Assembly (NCBI GenBank): GCA_020635855.1
Contig: JACJYZ010000002.1
Span: 558,001 to 622,000 of the forward strand
DNA from: Flavobacteriales bacterium
GTDB lineage: Bacteria > Bacteroidota > Bacteroidia > JACJYZ01
Direction: 5' to 3'
DNA: 64,000 bases
Both the position numbers and the translations under genes were made by a program. The notes under the pieces are model-generated. The model made no database searches and was not told where the DNA came from. It worked only from the letters and a program-made list of their open reading frames with translations. Below are positions 34,801 through 42,665 of the stretch, one piece after another (positions within the stretch are counted from its first letter, which is position 1; each line of letters opens with the position of its first letter).

Positions 34801-36069
34801 ATGGACCTGCAAACGGCTGCTCAAAACCCCGACGGTTCGCTACAGGTAACACCCGCCATGACGCTGGCACCGTTGACGGCTGATACGGAACATGCAAATA
34901 CCATCTACCTGCCGCCACGCATCAACTGGCCCACCCGGTTGTGGTACCGATGGCTGAGCGCTGCGCACGACACAAGCGTGCCCGGTTTTGACAATGATTT
35001 TGTGGAGATGAACACACATCCCGCCACGTCTCCCGTGTTCGGATGGATCATCCCCAACCACCTCGACAACACCTTGTTTTTTTATGATGCGCCGGGAACG
35101 CCCATCGGATCATTCGGCATCGAACATGATACGCTGATATATCGCACGCGTGCCGGAAACCTGGCAAACCCGTCGAGCGATCTGTCCCTCGACATAGGTC
35201 CGAAAGGATCGCCGACCGTGAATCCCCATCTCGCTACCTTCATGTGGTATGTGGATGGACAGGATGCGAATTTCCTGGCCGACTTCATGAATGCCATCCA
35301 GCAATCCGACCGCTTCATTGACCCGACCAATTCTGCACAGGATGCATCGCTGGCCGTATTGCTCGGCAGACCGTTGGCGTTGACAAGGGCTGTGCTCGGA
35401 CTGGAAACGCAGGGCGGACTTCTTCCCATCAGCCAGGCATCCACCGAAGCCACCGATCCCTGGCCACAGGACATTAACAACAACCGGTACACCTATACCG
35501 ATCGGATTCCGTATAGCAGTGCCAACATGGGCAACGTGCAGTTCCCGGTGCGCATGGGCGACCTCGCCAACCTGGACGATGGCCTCGTGGCCTACCTGAT
35601 CGAAGCAACCGGGGAGGATCCGTATTCAACCGTATATGCCCCGGCGGCACCGGCGGGCGGACAACACCATGTGACCGCTCCCGATGCAGATACCCTTCAG
35701 CTGGTGCTGAACGGTGCATCCATCACCCTTACCATGCTGGTGGATCCGAGAGCTGCAGTGCATGCCACAACCGGCGTGCTGCCCGTTCAGGAGCTGGGCA
35801 TTCCACCTGATCAATACTCCGAGATCCTTCGCAACCTGCAGATCACATTTGCCACCACGCCGGTGCTGAATGAACGCCAGCAACTGGTGGTGCCTTTGCC
35901 GCAGGAATCCGGTTACGTATGGTCGTGGGTGAACCCGGGTGCGGAAGGTGAAGTGCCCCTGAAACCCAACGAATCGAACGATGATGCGGTGTGGGATTTC
36001 ACTCCGCAAACCTTGCGGGAAGGATGGCTCAAATTGTCGCAGAACCCGAACCAGGACCAGATATCATGA
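31816..36069 (+). CDS. Giant protein of unknown function (cluster gene 7)
   Basis: 1417 residues from ATG 31816, overlapping the previous stop by one base; a GTG at 31813 and ATG at 31822 are alternatives. No signal peptide, transmembrane helix or sorting tail. Early segment: GIHVHWELPDYFRRGVQP then PNRWLVIRYLSMY. Middle (about 400-510): helical and possibly coiled, with LNQAQKNYDTARDALKTQRK. C-terminal third: LAVLLGRPLALTRAVLGLET, FPVRMGDLANLDDGLVAYL and LVDPRAAVHATTGVLPV. The whole chain looks well folded rather than repetitive. From memory, proteins with these phrases are widespread but uncharacterised. No enzymatic motif stands out. Confidence 0.78.
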   Translation: MSMNAIIPINIAALRVSENDNTNVVVDFKGRVANFNSIPFQSTDMRASTGDTVVQPLDSKSSPLNPLGTGIHVHWELPDYFRRGVQPIGGADVIFPQVPNRWLVIRYLSMYDATSQSWQDATSHAWVVESDYISPALIADADGALRPAVPVPLSVQNNGQQQPFAYMGRVVDADTWDPAGEDTSHYLPAFNGDDGKSLYLTSIGFLGPGFSSYYPDCCSVFGFWDRFTDEPELFQAITTNQPVQFKASYQVVGWINTNANDPLDGLDGKVKEEYDNYVAQCKQAGTPVKETPATVFANLMQQNNHWLFRTEDITYTLNTDDTLQSVDLPLKTICNGVLQEVVWNMLNSPSTSYFLNNPDNQTSPGVWTDTVELAVGNTPSEALSALLKKDMGNTDDDPDLLKNYEYLLDALQLGLLNNLENETNKIILLEESLHSNGFAKVQGGLLWIVQPKQEDPDQPHDADQEITLPLALAEQLHVLNQAQKNYDTARDALKTQRKQLFMDWFRYVNMEAGGITDPNVSINQLINFLTNSGGSELTTVVAAGDSAGVLYYEQSEDSGEIIGLKQPDIETSLAFDVWNKFNDFQQAMSQYPQWQVIGVPAPSFWSPTEPTVLMQGNRIEPVRRNGSAKDIVVRLTGELLTQLQVVSAGSTFTLNISSIQGQPAFPKAPYQADLTDLIGEGYITIPSLASITAAALKAEGGNGNPADANLPGVITSLQLAEGGLSPLEGKPDTGLYALIRQSDYVAKANEQISIQQPLALTFTFTNEAGNGWAPDAVAWNAQQQYPEFDNDRYDPFLPVSMVWKLAYDPLKQSDGSGYSATNLTDFFEMDPDAIDYVYRMNGTTPVDFTVGQQLPYDNSVVLSKRPTFNLTTQIDNYAQNYPTDPADPTLSQISDYYKSLHIMSQAMSGFTAEQILRTYIARIKVEDLTRGPRDAVTTQINAAATASDEDDWYDYSFNADAPVSAGLLAIHNFGPMRAGFMEIQSLEIVDVFGQRMDLQTAAQNPDGSLQVTPAMTLAPLTADTEHANTIYLPPRINWPTRLWYRWLSAAHDTSVPGFDNDFVEMNTHPATSPVFGWIIPNHLDNTLFFYDAPGTPIGSFGIEHDTLIYRTRAGNLANPSSDLSLDIGPKGSPTVNPHLATFMWYVDGQDANFLADFMNAIQQSDRFIDPTNSAQDASLAVLLGRPLALTRAVLGLETQGGLLPISQASTEATDPWPQDINNNRYTYTDRIPYSSANMGNVQFPVRMGDLANLDDGLVAYLIEATGEDPYSTVYAPAAPAGGQHHVTAPDADTLQLVLNGASITLTMLVDPRAAVHATTGVLPVQELGIPPDQYSEILRNLQITFATTPVLNERQQLVVPLPQESGYVWSWVNPGAEGEVPLKPNESNDDAVWDFTPQTLREGWLKLSQNPNQDQIS

Positions 36070-36088
36070 ACCCAATTGAGACCGAACG

Positions 36089-37900
36089 ATGAACTTTCTC
36101 ATGGCCAATAACGGCATCCAGCTTTCTGTGTTGAACACCGCCAACCAACAACCGGTGGTGTATGTAGGCGTGTCTGCCACCCTTGCTTTCCAGTTAACCA
36201 ACAACACCGGCAGCGACATCAAAATGGTGGCGGGCGGATCCGCATCCAGCTTCGAGATTTTCATGCCGTTGTTTTACCAGCTCAGTGACCTCCAGAAGAT
36301 GAACATTCAATTGAACGATTGGTCGTTTGCAGTAAACACAACCGACGTGTCATTGGCGCTCACCTGGCAGGGAACCGGTTCGGCGGTATGGGCGGATGGA
36401 CAAAGCTTGTCGTTCCAGGTGCAGACCGCGGAAAGTTCCGCATCCCCCACGGCTGATTCAGTGACCGTGTTGCTGAACAATTTCCAGGGCAGCCTGCCAC
36501 CATCGGTACAGGCGCCGCTGGCATTGAACAAGAATCCGCAACCGGGTAACGCCAAGCTCACCGACGTACTCCAGGTGTCGCTCGACAGCCAGGGAAACGT
36601 GATCGTTTCGCCGGCAGGAGACCCGCTGCAGAACACCATCTTCCTCAACCTGAAAAACATATCGCAGCAACCCATTTACCAGGGTGGGAACATGTGGACG
36701 GGAAATCCGGTTGTGAATGTGACGTTCGTTTACGGAAGCACCAGTGGATCGCTGGCGCCGGACAATGACAAGAGTGCGCCGGTACAAGGATCCGCATGGA
36801 ACATCCGCGGAGGTGTGGCCATTTCGCAGAACAATGCATGGACGGTAACCAACCCCGGTGCCAGTTCACCGAATCCGCATCCGCTGTGGACGCTTCAACC
36901 CGCCAACACCAACAAGCAGATCATCGGCACGGGTGACGATGCCAACATCACGTTCTCATTTTCCGATATCATTTCTTTCACACCTCCGGGCCACACCCAG
37001 ATGATGGTGCAGTTCTCCGGTTTCATGAAAGACGAGACCACGGCCTATGATGACATGGTGTTCGTACTCGACATCGTGAAACAGCAGGCGCCGCCCACAC
37101 GCGGGTTGCTCAATTTCTTCAGTCCGACACCCATCTTCCAGGTGACACAACCCACCGCCGACATCCAGATTCCGTTGCGATGGACCATGTTCGACGTGGC
37201 ATCCGTTACGCTGATCACCGCATTGCCCGGGGTAGAACCGGTTGTTTACCCGTACCCCAATCCGGCTCCCATCGCCTACGATCAGCAGGAGGCCACCCTG
37301 CCCGGAACGGTGCAAAGCACGGCGGTCACTTTCACCCTGCAAGCATATGACGGAAACGGAGGATACCTGAACAGCCTTCAGTTCACCGCATTCCTGCAAG
37401 CCAACATGTTTGTAGACACCCGCGATGGCAAAGTGTATCCGGTGGTGCAGGTGAACAACAAGATATGGATGGCCGCCAACCTCGACTATGATGCGCCGAC
37501 CGGCTCCGGCTTTTACAACGGAAGCAGCAAATACGAAACACCGTACGGCCGGTTGTATACCTGGGAAGGATCACAATATAAAATACCGGCTCCCTGGAGG
37601 CTGCCCTCGCAGGAAGACTGGAACGACCTATTCTCGGCATTTGCTTCACCCGCTGCGGCATATGCCGCACTGATCACAGGTGGAAGCAATGGTTTTGCCG
37701 CACAGCTCGGCGGTGCGATTGATAACCGCGGCAACTCATCGCAACTCGGCACCTACGGCATGTACTGGAGCTCCACGCCACAGGGCGGGTCCAATGCCAT
37801 TTACGCCGGATTCAGCGGCAACTCACAAACCGTGAATGCCGTGGCCAACAACCCTACGAACTACATGTTATCCATTCGATATGTACGAGACGTCAGCTGA
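36089..37900 (+). CDS. Protein with C-terminal FISUMP domain (cluster gene 8)
   Basis: 603 residues; ATG 36101 is an alternative start. Residues 1-about 430 are beta-rich and of unknown family. Residues about 435-603 match the FISUMP (Fibrobacter succinogenes major paralogous) domain: VDTRDGKVYPVVQVNNKIWM, AANLDY, YGRLYTWEG, PAPWRLPSQEDWNDLF, GTYGMYWSS and a final LSIRYVRD. FISUMP domains are usually found on secreted or lipoprotein chains, yet no signal peptide is present here. The gene begins 19 bases after gene 7 and overlaps gene 9 by 20 bases. Confidence 0.8.
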   Translation: MNFLMANNGIQLSVLNTANQQPVVYVGVSATLAFQLTNNTGSDIKMVAGGSASSFEIFMPLFYQLSDLQKMNIQLNDWSFAVNTTDVSLALTWQGTGSAVWADGQSLSFQVQTAESSASPTADSVTVLLNNFQGSLPPSVQAPLALNKNPQPGNAKLTDVLQVSLDSQGNVIVSPAGDPLQNTIFLNLKNISQQPIYQGGNMWTGNPVVNVTFVYGSTSGSLAPDNDKSAPVQGSAWNIRGGVAISQNNAWTVTNPGASSPNPHPLWTLQPANTNKQIIGTGDDANITFSFSDIISFTPPGHTQMMVQFSGFMKDETTAYDDMVFVLDIVKQQAPPTRGLLNFFSPTPIFQVTQPTADIQIPLRWTMFDVASVTLITALPGVEPVVYPYPNPAPIAYDQQEATLPGTVQSTAVTFTLQAYDGNGGYLNSLQFTAFLQANMFVDTRDGKVYPVVQVNNKIWMAANLDYDAPTGSGFYNGSSKYETPYGRLYTWEGSQYKIPAPWRLPSQEDWNDLFSAFASPAAAYAALITGGSNGFAAQLGGAIDNRGNSSQLGTYGMYWSSTPQGGSNAIYAGFSGNSQTVNAVANNPTNYMLSIRYVRDVS

Positions 37901-39212
37901 ACATACCATACAGGTGCATCCTGTTCTGACGGATGCGTCAAAGGAGGCATTCCTGCAACGCGCCCGCCTGCTCGGACACGATGAAGGCGCTTTGCTGCGC
38001 GGCCGGGAAGAGGTGTCTTACTTTCTCCTCAACACCCTGGAAGACATCCGCAACACGTTGTCGGTGGCCACACCCGAACAGCGGAAACTGCGACAGAAGA
38101 CATTCTTTAATCCGCCCATTGAGGCCCGTGCCCGTTTGGGGCAGGGCCTGCACGACAGGGGTGAGTCACATACATTCGCGGACGGCCATGTGCCTGCCGG
38201 AGATCAGCATGGGATCGACAACCACCTGCCTTTGCATGTCAAGGCCATCAGCGTATTGCATAAGGTGGTGCCAGCGGGTGAAGTGTGGGATGTAAGCGTG
38301 CGCGGCGAAGTATGGGGGCTCGACAACCTGGAAGAACTTTACACCACCGTGAATGTGGGTACACTTGTGCTGGAACCGGGTGCCTCTGTGGTGGTGAGAG
38401 GAAACGTCTTTTCGCTGGTGTGTCAGCAAATCATTTGTTCATCACTCACCGACGAATGCGACTACCACATCGGCATATTGCCCACGCCTTTCTCGGTGGA
38501 CTTCCGCCGTGGTCCGATCGATGGTCCGGCGGGCGCTTCCGGAAAGCACGGTGCGCACGGTGGCGATGGCGAACAGGCGTTGGTGGAAAACAACTTGCTT
38601 GGGCTCGCGTTGCAGCAGCCCATTGAACCGGAAGAGATGTGCGGAGTAGATGGTGAGAACGGTGAAGACGGACTTCCCGGTGTGGCCGGTCGCAACGGCG
38701 GTATGTGCAAGCTGGCTGAGATCACACTGCGGAATGTGGTGGATAATGTGGCCGTATTTGTGCAGGCCGGAAAAGGCGGCAATGGAGGGAATGGAGGCCG
38801 TGGCGGTGACGGTGGACATGGAGGGGATGGGCGCGACGGCTATCAGTTGATCACCGGTTTGTTGCCGGGTGGTGATGGAGGAAACGGTGGTGATGGCGGC
38901 AACGGTGGTGATGGCGGACATGCAGGACATGGCGGCGTGGCATCCAATGTATATATCAATGTACCGGAGGAGCAGAAGCTACGGGTATGTTGCACGGTAC
39001 TTCCGTCGGAAGGCGGTGCAGGTGGCAAGGGAGGAAAATGTGGTGTTGGTGGCGGAGGCGGTATGGCCGGACAGGGGCCTCAGCCGGGACGGGCAGGTGA
39101 GGATGGACAAGCCGGGAAACATGGCAAAAAAGGAAAGGCAGGAAGATCACGGCCGGCGCCGTGGGTCTTCATCAACGAGCAACCGATCACTCAATCAATA
39201 AACATGTTTTAA
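37881..39212 (+). CDS. Collagen-like Gly-rich protein A (cluster gene 9)
   Basis: 443 residues from ATG 37881, which overlaps the preceding gene by 20 bases. The helical N-terminus (FLQRARLLGHDEGALLRGRE) is homologous to that of the following gene. A middle beta domain (about 95-215, VLEPGASVVVRGNVFSLVC) precedes glycine-rich runs with Gly every third residue (about 220-260 and 305-430, such as GGDGGHGGDGRDG). The runs are split by non-repetitive strands (ITLRNVVDNVAVFVQAGKG). The style recalls collagen-like or polyglycine-helix proteins of phage fibres, which is only an analogy. No signal peptide. Confidence 0.75.
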   Translation: MYETSAEHTIQVHPVLTDASKEAFLQRARLLGHDEGALLRGREEVSYFLLNTLEDIRNTLSVATPEQRKLRQKTFFNPPIEARARLGQGLHDRGESHTFADGHVPAGDQHGIDNHLPLHVKAISVLHKVVPAGEVWDVSVRGEVWGLDNLEELYTTVNVGTLVLEPGASVVVRGNVFSLVCQQIICSSLTDECDYHIGILPTPFSVDFRRGPIDGPAGASGKHGAHGGDGEQALVENNLLGLALQQPIEPEEMCGVDGENGEDGLPGVAGRNGGMCKLAEITLRNVVDNVAVFVQAGKGGNGGNGGRGGDGGHGGDGRDGYQLITGLLPGGDGGNGGDGGNGGDGGHAGHGGVASNVYINVPEEQKLRVCCTVLPSEGGAGGKGGKCGVGGGGGMAGQGPQPGRAGEDGQAGKHGKKGKAGRSRPAPWVFINEQPITQSINMF

Positions 39213-39224
39213 ACCAAAACCATC

Positions 39225-40520
39225 ATGTCACAAACACAAAAAAAGTCGAAAGCCTCCTCCGAAGCAGCTTCCGAAGCCGTGGCACAGCCCGTCAACGGAA
39301 ACAAAACCGGGAAGGCCTCTTTTCTTGAGAGGGCTTCCAAACTAGGACATTCTGTGGATGCGCTCAAGGCAGGGCATGCGATAGAATCCAAGATAACAGT
39401 ATCCAATATTGATGCGTTGCGCAACCTGCTGGATGACGGCGCACCGGCGGAAGCACGTGCCGCCAACGAGCGTCGCCTGTTCGGCAGCATTCCCGTAACG
39501 CCTCCTGAAAAGGATGAAAGTTTGCATGGCGTGCTGCGTCGTGTGAACGCATTTGTATTCGGCAACGACCTGTTGTCGGATGCAGACCGTTCACGCATCT
39601 CTTCTGCGTTTCCCATGCAGGTGAATGCCGTATCGGCGCCCGATGTTACCTACAACGGAGCAAACGATCTGGGTACGTCGCAACCGCTGACGATTCTGAA
39701 CTACGGCACGGTGACTTTCAACGATCAGGCCTATGTGACCATCCAGAACACACCGTTGCAGTTCACATGTGATACCCTCGTTCGCAATGGCAATGCGCCG
39801 GCGGGCTTTGGTGATTTCAATATCCTGGGTGCACCGGGTGCAACGGGTGCTGCAGGTCCGACAGGTGGTACCGGCAGCGCCGGAAGTCCGGGTTCCAATG
39901 GTGATTGCTCAAGCGCGGGCATCGCAGGAAAATCGGGTACGAACGGTGATCCGGGTCAGCCGGGTGGTACCGGAGTGGTGGGTAGTGTTGGCGGAGCTGG
40001 TAAGCCCAGTCTGTCTGCCGAAGTGACGATTACAACAGCCCTGCAGCTGCAGAACGGCGCCAATGGGTTGATGATCCAGACCATGTCCGGACAAGGTGGC
40101 GTAGGCGGTAAAGGTGGACAAGGTGGACAAGGCGGAGCAGGTGGCAAAGGCGGAGATGGTGCCACATGCGGTTGCACTGGCTCAGGTGCCGGTAGCGGTG
40201 GCAGCGGTGGAAGAGGTGGTGACGGAGGTATCGGCGGACAAGGCGGTAGCGCTGTTGATGCTGCCGGTAACATCACGGTATCTGTTCCGGCGTCGATGGT
40301 GGCTAAGGTAATTACCACCAAGCTCACTGCTACGCCGGGCGCCGGTGGTGCCGGTGGCGACGGAGGTTCGGGTGGTGCCGGCGGTGCCAAAGGATCCGGT
40401 GGTAAGCACAACGGCGACGGCAACTCGGGCAGCACAGGCGGAACCGGTTCTCCGGGTGCGCAAGGTCCGAGCGGCGTAAATACAGGAAAACCTGCCGACA
40501 TCGTGGTTCAACCTTACTAG
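39225..40520 (+). CDS. Collagen-like Gly-rich protein B (cluster gene 10)
   Basis: 431 residues, paralogue of the preceding gene. N-terminal SFLERASKLGHSVDALKAGH aligns with FLQRARLLGHDEGALLRGRE. A middle segment with VTFNDQAYVTIQNTPLQFTC corresponds to a beta domain. Collagen-like runs follow (GATGAAGPTGGTGSAGSPG and GQGGQGGAGGKGGDG) interrupted by strand-like segments. Two close Cys (CGCTG) sit inside the second run. No signal peptide or sorting tail. It is the last gene of the cluster; a clear terminator starts 44 bases downstream. Confidence 0.75.
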   Translation: MSQTQKKSKASSEAASEAVAQPVNGNKTGKASFLERASKLGHSVDALKAGHAIESKITVSNIDALRNLLDDGAPAEARAANERRLFGSIPVTPPEKDESLHGVLRRVNAFVFGNDLLSDADRSRISSAFPMQVNAVSAPDVTYNGANDLGTSQPLTILNYGTVTFNDQAYVTIQNTPLQFTCDTLVRNGNAPAGFGDFNILGAPGATGAAGPTGGTGSAGSPGSNGDCSSAGIAGKSGTNGDPGQPGGTGVVGSVGGAGKPSLSAEVTITTALQLQNGANGLMIQTMSGQGGVGGKGGQGGQGGAGGKGGDGATCGCTGSGAGSGGSGGRGGDGGIGGQGGSAVDAAGNITVSVPASMVAKVITTKLTATPGAGGAGGDGGSGGAGGAKGSGGKHNGDGNSGSTGGTGSPGAQGPSGVNTGKPADIVVQPY

Positions 40521-40563
40521 GTGTTGTGTAGCATTCGAATGTTTTAGTTCGAAAGAAGGAGTG

Positions 40564-40594
40564 AAAAAGGGCCTGCGCAAGCGGGTCCTTTTTT
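40564..40594 (+). terminator. Terminator of the 10-gene cluster
   Basis: A-run plus stem GGGCCTGC/GCGGGTCC with one G-U pair and one mismatch, GCAA-type loop, then six T. It closes the cluster after gene 10. Confidence 0.8.
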
Positions 40595-40790
40595 AATTAA
40601 GGATTAGGAATTAGGAATTAGGGGCGATCACGTGAACTGGGCTGTGCGTCGTTGGAGGGATTGTGGTTTTTAGTTTGCTTGCCCGTCCGTAGCCTTGGCG
40701 GAGGCGGGTAGTTGGGCGTTCATCGGGGGTTCTTAGATAGGATTGTCAAATGCATCAAGTCACGCGAATGATGAAGGTTGCTGTATTGCC

Positions 40791-40918
40791 ATTCGCTCCA
40801 TAGGAGCGACACATGGGTGGAAATGATATGGATTGGATGATGCCAGCGTGCCGTAGGTACGCAACGAGAAAAGAGGTTGGGCACGGGGTGTACGAATCCC
40901 CTCCCCGGTTCAAGTTAG
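40791..40918 (+). repeat. 128-bp composite repeat, direct copy 1
   Basis: Starts with the hairpin CGCTCC-ATA-GGAGCG, then GACACATGGGTGGAAATGAT, a second hairpin CGTGCC-GTA-GGTACG, and ends in AATCCCCTCCCCGGTTCAAG. It matches 41777-41906 over its full length with about a dozen differences. Confidence 0.85.
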
Positions 40919-41049
40919 TGAATGAGGAAACATGGAATGAACCTATCCGATGTTCCTTCTTTCATGTGCAAGATGTTGATTGGAATTCGAAAGCAGATGA
41001 AACACCTTGGATGAGGCATGTGGCATTTTCAAATGATCACATCTTCACA

Positions 41050-41712
41050 TCATTCCGACTTCTTCCCAAAATACACCCCCACTCCGAAGATACCCTGGAA
41101 CGCGACGTTGTAGATGCGTGCGAGTCCTTCTACAATGGGAACGTCGGCTGCGGACGCGGTGACTTTGGCTTCGAAGCTGCCGTACAGCCAGGGGGTAATG
41201 GGTACCTTGCGTGCAAGTCCGCCATTGATCACCCAACCGCGCAGGTAGTAGCCACGGATGTCGAAACCGGGACCTTCCGGGAAAGCGCGGTTGCGGATGG
41301 TGTTCTCGGGATGCAGCAGGATTTTACCGGCACCTATGCGGTAATAAAAGCCTTTCCACTTCTTCAGGTAATTTACCATGACCATGTTGTAGCCGTGTGA
41401 TATCCCGAAGCGTTGTACCTCGGGTGGTTTGTTTACCAAGTACAGTTTGTGGTGGATGGCTTCGAACTCTATGCCCTGGTTGTTGAACCATCGACTGAAA
41501 CGCCAATCCCAGTAAAATGGATCCACCAATGGTTCGGATACGAAGTGTGCTTTGGGAATGCGGATCACCGGGTAGCCTGCCTGACGGATGACCAGAGGGA
41601 GGCGCATATTTCCCACCACACCGCCGTGCAACTCGAATGTCCAGTTGCGTTGAGCGGTTGCCGGGAGGGTTAGGACCATCATTACCACGCAAAGAAGGGA
41701 GCGGGTGCTCAT
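41050..41712 (-). CDS. Secreted, probably outer-membrane protein of unknown function
   Basis: 220 residues from ATG 41712 with a signal peptide (LLCVVMMVLTLPATAQ). The longer open frame upstream runs into repeat DNA and is not used. The mature chain has alternating hydrophobic/aromatic strands (FELHGGVVGNMRLPLVI, GFYYRIGAGKILLHP, GIFGVGVYFGKK), as in a small outer-membrane beta-barrel, but I recognise no family. It is isolated, and bracketed by direct repeats (40791-40918, 41777-41906) and inverted repeats (40881-40985, 42157-42262). Confidence 0.7.
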   Translation of the reverse strand: MSTRSLLCVVMMVLTLPATAQRNWTFELHGGVVGNMRLPLVIRQAGYPVIRIPKAHFVSEPLVDPFYWDWRFSRWFNNQGIEFEAIHHKLYLVNKPPEVQRFGISHGYNMVMVNYLKKWKGFYYRIGAGKILLHPENTIRNRAFPEGPGFDIRGYYLRGWVINGGLARKVPITPWLYGSFEAKVTASAADVPIVEGLARIYNVAFQGIFGVGVYFGKKSE

Positions 41713-41776
41713 GGTGCGAAGATAAGGGATGGAGGGGTTGGTCGCGAGTCTCAAGTTGTAGGTTACCCGCCGGGAT

Positions 41777-41906
41777 ATTCGCTCCATCGGAGCGACACAT
41801 GGGTGGAAATGATATGAATGGAGAGATGTCAAAACGTGCCGTAGGTACGCAACAAGAAAAGGGGTTGGCTACGGGGTGTACGAATCCCCTCCCCGGTTCA
41901 AGTTAG
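41777..41906 (+). repeat. 130-bp composite repeat, direct copy 2
   Basis: Second copy of the 40791 element with hairpins CGCTCC-ATC-GGAGCG and CGTGCC-GTA-GGTACG and the same 3' end, on the far side of the 220-residue protein gene. Confidence 0.85.
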
Positions 41907-42665
41907 TCAGAATCTTCTTCAGTTATGGACGAATGTGATGCAGATTCTTTCTTGGGTAAGATTTTGCAGCGATATGGATGTAGAAGAAGAGCGCCCGGTT
42001 TTCAGTCATTCGGTCTTCGGGCTTTCCGTTGCAAGTCCGACCTCCCACATCCCCCACACTTCGGGCTTTCCACTGCAATCCCGTCTATCTTGCATGGCTT
42101 GGTCGCTGTGGCAACGGAGGCTGAACGCCCTAGCAGGTCAGAAGCGCATAACCAAACAGGAAAACCATTCGACACATCTTACACACGAAAGAAGGAACAT
42201 CGGATAGGTTCATTCCATGTTTCTTGATTCGCTAACTTGGATTGGGGAGGGGATTTGTGCCCCCTAAAATTAGTCTCAAGTCACAAGTCGCGGGTCTCAA
42301 GTTGCCCACCTTTGCCAAGGCTTCGGCGGGCGAGGCAAGTTGCGATTTTCAAGTTGCACAGTGGGCTACGCCGTCAATAGGCAATGGCTCCTTTTGGTCG
42401 CGTAAATGACATCCGGCTTCCATTGCCCCACCTTCATCGCGTTGTGGAAGGGTACGCCAATAACCATCAACCAATAACTAATAACCACAGAGAATCATCT
42501 TCGTAGGGATGTATCTCACGTCAATTATCTAATATCTCACGTCTAACATCTATCGTCCATTCCGAAAAACCCTTAACATTTTTTGGCAATTGCATTTGCA
42601 ACCGATCGAAGGGGAGGTGCGTCCCTTGGGTGTAAATTCAGATGTACCATTTAAAACTACACAAG
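41907..42665. other. Long gene-free spacer of mixed repeats
   Basis: No convincing gene over about 760 bases. It contains two fragments with CTTCGGGCTTTCC (about 42015 and 42057), the inverted repeat copy 42157-42262, short-period repeats at 42272-42304 (CTCAAGT units), 42458-42487 (CCAATAAC units) and 42511-42555 (TATCTCACGT units), and the promoter region of the next gene, where I find no exact -7 box. Confidence 0.55.
42157..42262 (-). repeat. Inverted partner of the repeat at 40881-40985
   Basis: The reverse complement matches 40881-40985, including a 37-base identical core (42187-42223 against 40927-40963), and also the G/C-rich end of the 128-bp element. Confidence 0.85.

Noticed and set aside
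40900..40920. GGTTCAAGT resembling a tRNA T-arm
   Set aside because: No matching stem or acceptor/anticodon arms; it is the end of a dispersed repeat. I saw no complete tRNA or rRNA in the window.
40813..41400. 195-codon plus-strand frame beginning in the 128-bp repeat
   Set aside because: It starts in repeat DNA and then runs antisense to the 220-residue protein, which has a signal peptide.
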